Shown here piece after piece: positions 17,321 to 25,068 of a stretch of 36,356 nucleotides of DNA; position 1 is the stretch's first letter; each line of letters begins with the position of its first letter. The position numbers and the translations under genes were made by a program. The stretch covers positions 1 to 36,356 of the forward strand of contig NZ_JAQGJD010000320.1 of NCBI RefSeq assembly GCF_028290785.1. Direction: 5' to 3'. This stretch comes from Tardiphaga sp. Its GTDB lineage: Bacteria; Pseudomonadota; Alphaproteobacteria; Rhizobiales; Xanthobacteraceae. The notes beneath the pieces were generated by a model. The model made no database searches. It saw only the letters and a program-made list of their open reading frames with translations, and was not told the DNA's origin.

Positions 17321-17929
17321 TTGTCGATTATCCCGCCCGTCGCCGCGCCGCATCAGCCGATTGCCGCCGTGCTGTGGCCCAGCCGCGCCGATGGCGCCGC
17401 GGGCATTGTTCGCGCCGTCGTTCTGGCGGCGCTCGGCACCGCGCTGCTGGCGGTCTCGGCCAAGATCAACCTGCCGCTGCCGTTCGTGCCGATGACGCTG
17501 CAGACCCTGGTGGTGCTGATGATCGGCGCTGCCTATGGCTGGCGGCTCGGCACGGCCACCGTGATCGCCTATCTCGCCGAGGGCGCCATGGGCCTGCCGG
17601 TGTTTGCTGGTCCCGTCGGCGGCCTCGCGCCGTTGCTCGGCCCGACCGCCGGCTACCTGTTCGGCTTCATCGTCGCGGCGTTCGTGACCGGCTGGCTCAG
17701 CGAGCGCGGCTGGGACCGCTCGGTGCCGCGGCTGTTCGTGGCCATGGCGATCGGCCACATCGCGATCCTGGCGATGGGGTTCGGCTGGCTGGCGTTCGGT
17801 ATGAAGCTCGGTGTCGAGAAAGCCTGGCTGGTCGGCCTGCTGCCGTTCGTGGCGGCATCGCTGGTCAAGAACGCGCTGGGCGCGGCGCTGGTGCCGGCGG
17901 TGCGTCGCCTGGTGGACCGCCGCAGGTAA
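17321..17929 (+). CDS. bioY: BioY family biotin transporter
   Basis: 202 residues from a TTG at 17321, chosen because AGGAG (17308-17312) lies 8 bases upstream; the open frame runs back to 17207 but would overlap the aminotransferase gene and add about 38 unlikely residues. About six membrane segments are seen, with BioY motifs PFVPMTLQTLVVLMIGAAYG and GPTAGYLFGF. BioY is the substrate-binding membrane subunit of ECF-type biotin importers; no EcfA ATPase or EcfT gene is in the window, so it may work alone, as reported for some BioY proteins, or use partners encoded elsewhere. No BioR-type palindrome was seen upstream. Confidence 0.92.
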   Translation: MSIIPPVAAPHQPIAAVLWPSRADGAAGIVRAVVLAALGTALLAVSAKINLPLPFVPMTLQTLVVLMIGAAYGWRLGTATVIAYLAEGAMGLPVFAGPVGGLAPLLGPTAGYLFGFIVAAFVTGWLSERGWDRSVPRLFVAMAIGHIAILAMGFGWLAFGMKLGVEKAWLVGLLPFVAASLVKNALGAALVPAVRRLVDRRR

Positions 17930-17978
17930 CGGCTGACCCAGACAGGCATTTTGCCCGTTAATTATCGATTTAATCGAG

Positions 17979-17997
17979 CCCCGGCGGGTTGCCGGGG
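17979..17997. terminator. Small GC hairpin between bioY and dctA
   Basis: CCCCGGC pairs perfectly with GCCGGGG across the loop GGGTT, about 50 bases after the bioY stop and about 60 before dctA. No T-run follows, so it may be a weak terminator of bioY or part of the dctA leader. Confidence 0.3.
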
Positions 17998-18054
17998 ATG
18001 CGGCATTCTGTGCTATTGACCCGCAGTTATAAAGATTGACGGGAGTGAAATGTC

Positions 18055-19386
18055 ATGGCGGTGATCGCAACGACGGAGGCGCCAGCCTCCGCGGCTAAAC
18101 CTTGGTACAAGGTGCTCTATCTCCAGGTGCTGATCGCCATCGTGCTCGGCGTGATCGCCGGCTCGTTCTTTCCGGCCTTCGCCACCAACGACTGGATCAA
18201 GGCGCTCGGCGACGGCTTCATCAAGCTGATCAAGATGGTGATCGCGCCGATCATCTTCTGCACCGTGGTGTCGGGCATCGCCCACATCCAGGACGCCCGC
18301 AAGGTCGGCCGCGTCGGCGTCAAGGCGCTGATCTACTTCGAGATCGTATCGTCCTTCGCGCTGATCCTCGGCATGATCATGGGCAACGTGTTCCAGGTCG
18401 GCCACGGCCTCGTCACCAAGGTCGATTCCGGCAACGCGGCGGTCGCCAATTACGTCAAGCAGGCGGAAGCGCAGAAGTCGGTCGACTTCGTGCTCAACAT
18501 CATTCCCGACAGCGTGGTCGGCGCATTCGCACGCGGCGACATCCTGCAGGTGTTGCTGTTTGCGATCCTGTTCGGCTTCGCGCTGATGGCGCTGGGCGAG
18601 CGCGGCCACCGGCTGCGTGACGTGATCGACGATACGTCGCACGCAATCTTCGGCGTCATCGCCATTGTCATGAAGGCGGCGCCGCTCGGCGCGTTCGGCG
18701 CGATGGCCTACACGATCGGCAAGTTCGGCCCGGCCGCGCTGACCAACCTGCTGAGCCTGATCGTGCTGTTTTACGCGACCGCGGCGCTGTTCGTGATCGT
18801 CGTGCTCGGCCTGATCGCCCGCATCGTCGGCTTCAACATCTTCAAGTTCATTGCCTACATCAAGGACGAACTGCTGATCGTGCTCGGCACCAGCTCGTCG
18901 GAAAGCGCGCTGCCGCAGTTGATGGCGAAGCTGGAGCGGCTCGGCTGTTCGAAATCGGTGGTCGGCCTGGTGGTCCCCACCGGTTATTCGTTCAACCTCG
19001 ACGGCACCAACATCTACATGACTTTGGCGACCTTGTTCATCGCCCAGGCCCTGGGCGTGGACCTGACGTTCGGCCAGCAGGTCACCATCCTGCTGGTGGC
19101 GATGCTGACCTCGAAGGGCGCCAGCGGCGTCACCGGCGCCGGCTTCATCACGCTGGCCGCGACCCTGAGCGTGGTGGATCCGCGGCTGGTGCCGGGCATG
19201 GCGATCGTGTTCTCGATCGACAAGTTCATGAGCGAGGTCCGCGCCCTCACCAACATCACCGGCAACGGCGTCGCCGCGGTGTTCGTGTCGTGGTGGGAAG
19301 GCGAACTCGACCACGAGGTGATGCACGCCAACCTCAACAAGACCATCGATCCGTCGGACGTGGAGACGGCGGTTACCACCGGCTGA
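18055..19386 (+). CDS. dctA: C4-dicarboxylate transporter DctA
   Basis: 443 residues of the DAACS (dicarboxylate/amino acid:cation symporter) family, with eight membrane helices and two re-entrant loops. Signature stretches are [19 protein letters not shown], the serine-rich hairpin [13 protein letters not shown], the substrate/cation site [15 protein letters not shown], and the second hairpin [13 protein letters not shown]. DctA imports succinate, malate and fumarate with protons or sodium, and fuels nitrogen fixation in rhizobia. GGGAG lies 9 bases before the ATG. No dctB or dctD regulator gene flanks it and no clear sigma-54 promoter was found upstream. A palindromic repeat and a terminator follow. 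Confidence 0.96.
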   Translation: MAVIATTEAPASAAKPWYKVLYLQVLIAIVLGVIAGSFFPAFATNDWIKALGDGFIKLIKMVIAPIIFCTVVSGIAHIQDARKVGRVGVKALIYFEIVSSFALILGMIMGNVFQVGHGLVTKVDSGNAAVANYVKQAEAQKSVDFVLNIIPDSVVGAFARGDILQVLLFAILFGFALMALGERGHRLRDVIDDTSHAIFGVIAIVMKAAPLGAFGAMAYTIGKFGPAALTNLLSLIVLFYATAALFVIVVLGLIARIVGFNIFKFIAYIKDELLIVLGTSSSESALPQLMAKLERLGCSKSVVGLVVPTGYSFNLDGTNIYMTLATLFIAQALGVDLTFGQQVTILLVAMLTSKGASGVTGAGFITLAATLSVVDPRLVPGMAIVFSIDKFMSEVRALTNITGNGVAAVFVSWWEGELDHEVMHANLNKTIDPSDVETAVTTG

Positions 19387-19396
19387 CCTCTTCCCT

Positions 19397-19543
19397 CGCC
19401 CTGCTCTTGCGGGGAGAGGGTGGCTCGAAGGAGCGAAGCTCGTTTGAGCCGGGTGAGGGGCGCCAACGAGTGAAACGCTGGCAGCCCCTCACCCGAAGCC
19501 TCGCTGGTGCGAGGCTCCGACTTCTCCCCGCAAGAGCGGGGCG
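19397..19543. repeat. 147-bp imperfect palindromic intergenic repeat after dctA
   Basis: The outer arms (19397-19419 and 19521-19543) are inverted copies with two mismatches over 23 bases, core CTCTTGCGGGGAGA. Inside, GGGTGAGGGG (19451-19460) and CCCCTCACCC (19485-19494) match perfectly, and GGCTC/GAGCC and GCCTCG/CGAGGC sub-hairpins are also visible. The layout resembles the repeat between accB and accC, but the sequence is a different type. It starts 11 bp after the dctA stop. Confidence 0.75.
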
Positions 19544-19602
19544 AAGTTAGATCAGAGCATCTGGCGACGGATTCGAACGGCTCAACTAAGATAACAGCCA
19601 AT

Positions 19603-19636
19603 AAAAAGGCCGCCCGGTTTTGCCGGGCGGCTTTTT
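19603..19636. terminator. Bidirectional intrinsic terminator between dctA and rne
   Basis: GCCGCCCGG pairs with CCGGGCGGC over a short T-rich loop, with an A-run before and TTTTT after. It can stop dctA transcripts on the plus strand and rne transcripts on the minus strand, whose stop is at 19655. Confidence 0.88.
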
Positions 19637-19654
19637 ATTGTTCAGGCGAAGAGC

Positions 19655-22600
19655 TTACTCGCCGTTGCCGAGCACGCGTGACCACCAGCCGGCCTTGCGG
19701 GGCTGGGAGTCGGCCGGAGCTTCCGGCGCCGCCGGCGCAACGGCTGGAGCGGGCTCGGGAGCCGGCTGCGGCACGACGCTGACCGGTGCAGCCACGGGCT
19801 GCGGTTCGGCCGAGGCGAAGCTGACCTTCTCGCGTACCGTCGAACGACGGCGGGCGGCGGCCTTGTCGTCATCCACAGGCGCGGGCTCCGGGGCGGCGAC
19901 CGGCGCCGGGGCGACGGCAGCAGCAACCGCTGCGGGCTCAGGCTCGGCGGGCGCGAACATCGGCACGGCGTCATGCCGGCTCTGCGGCGTTTCAACGGGC
20001 TCCGACCTGGCATAGGCCGTGATGGATTCCGTGGTCGCCTCATCATGCGGACGTAGCGAGGTGCCTTCGAGATCGGCCACGGCTTCGCTGGATTCCGACT
20101 CCGGCGTAGGACCGAGTTCGTCCGAGATCGAGCCGACCAGACCGTCTTCCGGTCCGCCACGCCGACGACGACCGCCGCGGCGTCCGCGACGGCGCGGACG
20201 CCGTTCGCCATCGGCGGTCTGCTCCGCGGTGCGGGGCTCGCCGGACTGATCCTCGGACTCGTCGTCCTCGCCGTCAGCGTCGTCACCGACGCTCTCGACG
20301 TTGCCTTCGCCGACGAAGGCGGCGGGTGCTTCGCTGCCGTCACGCTCGGGTGCCGGGCCGCCTTCGCGGGCCTCGCCGGAACGTCCACGCCGGCGCCGGC
20401 GGCGCTTGCGCTTGCGGCCGTCCGCATCGGTTTCGCTGCCGGCGCTCTCGCCCGACGGCTCGTCATCGGAAGTGAGGCCCTCGGTCTCTTCGGTCTCGAT
20501 CTCGGCTTCGGTCTCGAAGGACTCTTCATCCTCGAAGGGTTCTTCTTCCATCGCCGGCGGGAACGCCGCGACCTGGGCTGCAAGCACGGCCTTGGCGGCC
20601 TCCAGCGTATGCACCTGCTCGCCGCGGTCGATCACGAACGACTGCTGGCCGGTGACGGTGGGGTCGGCGATCACCGCGAGGGTGACCTTGAAGCTGCTTT
20701 CGAGATCGCGCAGGTGGCCGCGCTTGTGGTTCAGCACATAGAGCGCGACGTCGGTACGGGTGCGCACGACCAGGTTATGGGTGGCGCCCTTCATCAAGAT
20801 TTCTTCCATGCCGCGCAGCAACTGCAGCGCAACGGAGGAGACCGAACGAACGTGGCCGCTGCCGCCGCAATGGGTGCAGACCTCGGTGGAGCTTTCCAGC
20901 ACGCTGGCGCGGATGCGCTGGCGCGACATTTCGAGCAGGCCGAAATGCGAGATGCGGCCGACCTGGATGCGGGCGCGGTCCTGCCGCAGGCAATCGCTCA
21001 TCTTGCGCTCGACCGAGCGATTGTTGCGCTTCTCGTCCATGTCGATGAAATCGATGACGATCAGGCCGGCGAGATCGCGCAGGCGAAGCTGCCGTGCGAC
21101 TTCTTCCGCCGCCTCAAGATTGGTCTTGAGCGCGGTGTCCTCGATGTGGTGCTCTTTGGTCGAGCGACCGGAGTTGACGTCGATCGAGACCAAAGCTTCG
21201 GTCTGGTTGATGACGATGTAGCCGCCGGAGCGCAGCTGCACCGTGGGCGAGAACATCGCATCGAGCTGGCTCTCGACGCCCATCCGCGAGAACAGCGGCT
21301 GGCCGTCGCGATACAGCTTCACCGCACGGACGTTCGACGGCATCAGCATGTGCATGAAGTCGCGGGCTTCGGTGTAGCCGGCTTCGCCGGCGACCTGGAT
21401 CTCGTCGATTTCCTTGTTGTAGAGGTCGCGCAGCGAGCGCTTGATCAGCGAGCCTTCCTCGTAGACGAGGGTCGGGGCCTGCGACTTCAGCGTCATGTCG
21501 CGCACGGTTTCCCACATGCGGATCAGGTATTCGAAGTCGCGCTTGATTTCCGGCTTGGTGCGCGAGGCGCCAGCGGTGCGCAGAATGATCCCCATGCCTT
21601 CCGGCACATCGAGGTCCGACACCACTTCCTTGAGGCGCGAGCGATCTTGCGCCGAGGTGATTTTTCGCGAAATGCCACCACCGCGCGCGGTGTTCGGCAT
21701 CAGGACGGCGTAGCGGCCGGCCAGCGACAGGTAGGTGGTGAGCGCGGCGCCCTTGTTGCCACGTTCTTCCTTGACGACCTGTACCAGCATCACCTGGCGG
21801 CGCTTGATGACTTCCTGGATCTTGTAGGTGCGGCGCGGGCGGAACGAGGCACGATCCGGAACTTCTTCCAGCACATCTTCGCCGCCGACCGACTCGACCA
21901 TATCCTCTTCGGCTTCCTCGCCGTCGTCTTCCTCGTCGTCGTGCTCATCGCTCTCGGCGGCCACGGGCGCGTGCTCTTCGTGATGCACGATGTCGTCGGC
22001 ATGCGCCAGATTCTGCGCTGCGGCGTAGGCGGCGTCGTGATGGTCGTCGTGGGGATGCTCGTCGTGGCCGTGATCATGGCCATGATCGTCATGCGCATGG
22101 TCGTGCGCGTGATCGGCTGCATGGTCGTCGTGACCGACGGCAGCCACCGGCTGCGCTTCGGCGACGGCGTCCGGCGCTAGGCCGGCCGACACCGGCTGGT
22201 CGGGATGGATCTCGGAGGCGGGCGTCTCGGAGGCTGTGGCCTCGGGCGCCTTATATTCATCGCCATGCGCTTCATGGTCGTGATCGCCGACCGCATGACC
22301 CGGGGCGCGCTCGCCCTCGGCATGCTCGCTCTCGGCATGTTCATGGGCGTGGCTATGCTCATGGCCGTCGTGGTCGTGATGTTCCGGATCGGCGGCATGG
22401 TGGCCGGCGTCGTGGGCATGATCGTGTTCGGCGTCGTGCGCCACGAACGCCGGATCGCGCGGCTGTTCGGCCTGCGACGGATCGATCGCGGCCGTCTCGA
22501 CGAGGTCGCTCTGCACGCGTTCGCCACTGCCGCGGCGGCGCGAATTGCGGTGACGCGGGCGTTTGCTGCCGCGGCTGGAACGGTTGTCGGTTTCTTCCTC

Positions 22601-22900
22601 GGCTTCGCGATGGGCGCGCTCGTCCGCCTCGATCAGCGCCTGACGGTCGGCGACCGGGATCTGGTAATAATCGGGGTGGATTTCGCTGAAGGCGAGGAAG
22701 CCGTGACGGTTGCCGCCGTATTCGATGAAAGCGGCCTGCAGCGACGGTTCGACCCGGGTGACCTTGGCGAGGTAGATGTTGCCGCGGAGCTGCTTGCGCT
22801 GCGCGGTCTCGAAATCAAATTCCTCGACGCGATTGCCGCGGACCACGACGACCCGGGTCTCTTCCGGGTGGGTCGCGTCGATCAACATTTTGTTTGGCAT
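19655..22900 (-). CDS. rne: Ribonuclease E with histidine-rich S1 insertion and GWW tail
   Basis: 1081 residues from the ATG at 22898-22900 (MPNKMLIDATHPEETRVVVV), the usual start in this group; the frame extends upstream without support. RNase E cuts single-stranded AU-rich RNA and scaffolds the degradosome. The S1 domain (about 35-400) is split by a long insertion: residues 155-320 hold 39 histidines amid Asp, Glu and Ala. The DNase I-like catalytic domain has D574 (VSIDVNSGRST) and D617 (LIVIDFIDMDEKRNN), matching E. coli D303 and D346, and the zinc-link cysteines C675 and C678. The C-terminal third is disordered, with acidic blocks and arginine-rich RNA-binding runs (KRKRRRRRRGR; RRPRRRGRRGGRRRRGG). 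The tail KAGWWSRVLGNGE carries the GWW motif that binds PNPase in Caulobacter. A 691-bp upstream region may hold a long leader for autoregulation. Confidence 0.95.
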   Translation of the reverse strand: MPNKMLIDATHPEETRVVVVRGNRVEEFDFETAQRKQLRGNIYLAKVTRVEPSLQAAFIEYGGNRHGFLAFSEIHPDYYQIPVADRQALIEADERAHREAEEETDNRSSRGSKRPRHRNSRRRGSGERVQSDLVETAAIDPSQAEQPRDPAFVAHDAEHDHAHDAGHHAADPEHHDHDGHEHSHAHEHAESEHAEGERAPGHAVGDHDHEAHGDEYKAPEATASETPASEIHPDQPVSAGLAPDAVAEAQPVAAVGHDDHAADHAHDHAHDDHGHDHGHDEHPHDDHHDAAYAAAQNLAHADDIVHHEEHAPVAAESDEHDDEEDDGEEAEEDMVESVGGEDVLEEVPDRASFRPRRTYKIQEVIKRRQVMLVQVVKEERGNKGAALTTYLSLAGRYAVLMPNTARGGGISRKITSAQDRSRLKEVVSDLDVPEGMGIILRTAGASRTKPEIKRDFEYLIRMWETVRDMTLKSQAPTLVYEEGSLIKRSLRDLYNKEIDEIQVAGEAGYTEARDFMHMLMPSNVRAVKLYRDGQPLFSRMGVESQLDAMFSPTVQLRSGGYIVINQTEALVSIDVNSGRSTKEHHIEDTALKTNLEAAEEVARQLRLRDLAGLIVIDFIDMDEKRNNRSVERKMSDCLRQDRARIQVGRISHFGLLEMSRQRIRASVLESSTEVCTHCGGSGHVRSVSSVALQLLRGMEEILMKGATHNLVVRTRTDVALYVLNHKRGHLRDLESSFKVTLAVIADPTVTGQQSFVIDRGEQVHTLEAAKAVLAAQVAAFPPAMEEEPFEDEESFETEAEIETEETEGLTSDDEPSGESAGSETDADGRKRKRRRRRRGRSGEAREGGPAPERDGSEAPAAFVGEGNVESVGDDADGEDDESEDQSGEPRTAEQTADGERRPRRRGRRGGRRRRGGPEDGLVGSISDELGPTPESESSEAVADLEGTSLRPHDEATTESITAYARSEPVETPQSRHDAVPMFAPAEPEPAAVAAAVAPAPVAAPEPAPVDDDKAAARRRSTVREKVSFASAEPQPVAAPVSVVPQPAPEPAPAVAPAAPEAPADSQPRKAGWWSRVLGNGE

Positions 22901-23591
22901 GTGGGGGCTCATGGCGGCGGAGGGCGCGCGTGGCGGCAAGCGCATATGGCGCGGCCGGGTGACGCAACGGTCCACCTGATTCGGGGGTGAGGGGAAGGCC
23001 GAAACGCAACCCGGGGCGCCGTGCCGATCGCGAACCCAGAGCGGGGCGACGCGCGAAGCTCTTGCTTCGCATCGGCGCAGGTCCCGCATGGGTCTCGGTC
23101 GGCATCACAGTCTGGCGCATCAAGCGTCGGCCCGTCTGAACATCCTGGCGGCAAAGGCGCCGCCTTCTTGCTGACGTCCGGCATGGCGCCGAAGCGTTTG
23201 CCGGCTCTCGCCTATGCCAGCCCGAGGGCTGGAATAATCGGTCATGAAGTGTCTAAAGCCGCCCCTGGAAAGATGACCTGGGACCGGACGCCGCTCGGGC
23301 TAGAACCGCCCCTCCGATCAACCGCGCGCTGCGCTGATTGTGGAAGGGAGATCGGAAAAACGCTGGAACCACCGATAGATCGATGGAACAGGCGCTGCAC
23401 CGGGAGGCTGAACGCGACACAACCGGAGTTAAACCGTCAGCGTTTCGTTCATACGAGGAATGCCGATCGCTTGCAAGGGAAGCGTCACACCCCTGCAACA
23501 CTGTCGACTATTCTGCACTGCAACCTTAACCATCGGTTAACCCTGCAATCCTATTGGGTTAATACAGGGCTGCTTCGGAGGCACGAGATTC
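22901..23591. other. Long divergent intergenic region between rne and amiC
   Basis: 691 bp without a convincing gene; open frames here are short, Arg/Pro/Ala-rich and lack ribosome-binding sites. It must hold the promoters of rne (minus) and amiC (plus). On the amiC side the sequence turns AT-richer and holds a CtrA-type box. On the rne side it probably includes a long mRNA leader, as RNase E is autoregulated through its leader in E. coli. No known riboswitch or small RNA was recognised. Confidence 0.6.
23526..23540. promoter_or_regulatory. CtrA-type binding box upstream of amiC
   Basis: TTAA (23526-23529), seven bases, TTAA (23537-23540), the full CtrA consensus TTAA-N7-TTAA. The sequence TTAACC-ATC-GGTTAA is also a perfect palindrome. 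It lies about 52-66 bases before the amiC start, a suitable place for control by this cell-cycle master regulator. A further TTAACCC...GGGTTAA pair overlaps it (23537-23562). Confidence 0.6.
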
Positions 23592-24878
23592 TTGGCGGGC
23601 CGCGCAAACCACATCGTCGGACTGGGATTGGCGCTTGCCAGCGCCGCGGCCGTGCTGTGCGGGTCGCCCGGTACCGGCCGCGCCGCCGATGAGTCGCCGC
23701 GTCCTGAGGTAGTCGGCTCGTTTCCGGTCGCGTCCGACGTGCGGGTCGCTGGCGACGAGAAGCAGACCCGCTTCATTCTCGACCTCGACAAGAAGATCGC
23801 GCTGCGCGCTTTCGCGCTGGCCGACCCGTATCGGGTCGTGGTCGATATCCCGCAGGTCAATTTCCGGCTCGATGCCGGCGCCGGCACGGTGGCGCGCGGG
23901 CTGATCAAGGCGTTCCGCTACGGGCTGGTGATGCCCGGCGGGTCCCGCATCGTGTTCGACCTCGCCGGCCCGGCCAAGATCAAGAACGCCTATGCGCTGG
24001 ATCCGGCCAATGGCCAGCCGGCGCGGCTGGTGATCGAGCTGGAGTCCATCGATCGCACCGCGTTCGTGCAGGCACTGGCGGTAGAAAATCGCCCGGACCT
24101 GCGGCCCGCGATCGGGCCGGTTGCCATTCCGGCCACCGTGGTGGCCATGGCGGCGCCGAAGCCGGCCGACGATCCAAGGCCGGTGGTGGTGTTGGACCCC
24201 GGCCATGGTGGCATCGACAACGGCACCCAGGCCGGCGGCGAGGCCGAGAAAAGCCTGGTGCTCAGCTTCGGGCTGGCGTTGCGCGACCGCATCGAGAAGG
24301 CCGGCAAGTACCGCGTGGTGATGACCCGCACCGACGACACCTTCATTCCGCTCGGCGACCGCGTGAAGATCGCGCGTAACCAGTCCGCGGCCTTGTTCGT
24401 CTCGATCCACGCCGACGCGCTGCCGCGCGGCGAGGGCGACGCCCAGGGCGCTACCGTCTACACGCTGTCCGACAAGGCCTCGGACGCCGAGGCCGAACGG
24501 CTGGCGGACTCCGAAAACAAGGCCGACGCCATTGGCGGCGTCAATCTGACGGAAGAGCCGACCGACGTCGCCGACATCCTGATCGACCTGGCGCAGCGCG
24601 AAACCCGCACCTTCTCCAACCGGTTCGCCCGGCTGGTGGTCGGCGAGATGAAGACCACCGCGCGGATGCACAAGCACCCGCTGAAGTCGGCGGGTTTCAG
24701 GGTGTTGAAGGCGCCGGACGTGCCGTCGGTCTTGATCGAGCTGGGTTACGTGTCCAACAAGGACGACCTGCAGCAATTGATGTCGGAGAACTGGCGTTCC
24801 AAGACGGTTGGCGCGGTAGCGCAGGCAATCGACGGGTTTTTCGCCAAACGGCTGGTTTCGGCGTCCCCGGGAAACTGA
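23592..24878 (+). CDS. amiC: Periplasmic N-acetylmuramoyl-L-alanine amidase
   Basis: 428 residues from a TTG at 23592, with GGAGG (23577-23581) 10 bases upstream. A signal peptide (HIVGLGLALASAAAVLCGSP...GRAADE) is followed by an AMIN domain (about 45-150), which targets such enzymes to septal peptidoglycan or the secretin machinery. An Amidase_3 domain follows (about 195-415) with VVVLDPGHGGIDNGTQ (zinc histidine), the glutamate in GGEAEKSLVLSFG, VSIHADALP (zinc histidine), and the catalytic glutamate in SVLIELGYVSNKDD. The enzyme cuts the bond between MurNAc and the stem peptide to separate daughter cells. A CtrA-type box lies upstream. mrcA follows in the same direction after about 190 bp. 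Confidence 0.95.
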   Translation: MAGRANHIVGLGLALASAAAVLCGSPGTGRAADESPRPEVVGSFPVASDVRVAGDEKQTRFILDLDKKIALRAFALADPYRVVVDIPQVNFRLDAGAGTVARGLIKAFRYGLVMPGGSRIVFDLAGPAKIKNAYALDPANGQPARLVIELESIDRTAFVQALAVENRPDLRPAIGPVAIPATVVAMAAPKPADDPRPVVVLDPGHGGIDNGTQAGGEAEKSLVLSFGLALRDRIEKAGKYRVVMTRTDDTFIPLGDRVKIARNQSAALFVSIHADALPRGEGDAQGATVYTLSDKASDAEAERLADSENKADAIGGVNLTEEPTDVADILIDLAQRETRTFSNRFARLVVGEMKTTARMHKHPLKSAGFRVLKAPDVPSVLIELGYVSNKDDLQQLMSENWRSKTVGAVAQAIDGFFAKRLVSASPGN

Positions 24879-25068
24879 GAAAAGACAAGGGTTTCAACGC
24901 CGGAGCCCTAGTTTCGACACAGCCGCAGCTTTATAAAATTTTTCGCGCGGCCGTCAGAATCGGTCAAAACGGCTCGATCTGGGCCGTATCGGCGTGGTGC
25001 TGACTTTGTGCCGATAAGAGCCGCCGTATGATATGGTGCGGCACAGCGATGGAAACGGATCTTCGATA

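Noticed and set aside
18013..19326. A 437-residue minus-strand frame opposite dctA
   Set aside because: Composed almost wholly of His, Asp, Gln, Glu and Arg, the mirror of hydrophobic transporter codons; DctA is certain on the other strand.
19560..19600. TTCGAA-containing stretch resembling a tRNA T-arm
   Set aside because: No acceptor, D or anticodon arms can be folded around it.
20609..22180. A 523-residue plus-strand frame with a hydrophobic end, opposite rne
   Set aside because: Lies entirely antisense to confident RNase E catalytic sequence; the composition is that of a shadow frame in high-GC DNA.
22205..22990. A 261-residue, very hydrophobic, membrane-like reading frame opposite rne
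   Set aside because: It is the complement of the His/Asp-rich coding stretch of RNase E: CAT and GAC read backwards give Met and Val. It has no ribosome-binding site or family likeness.
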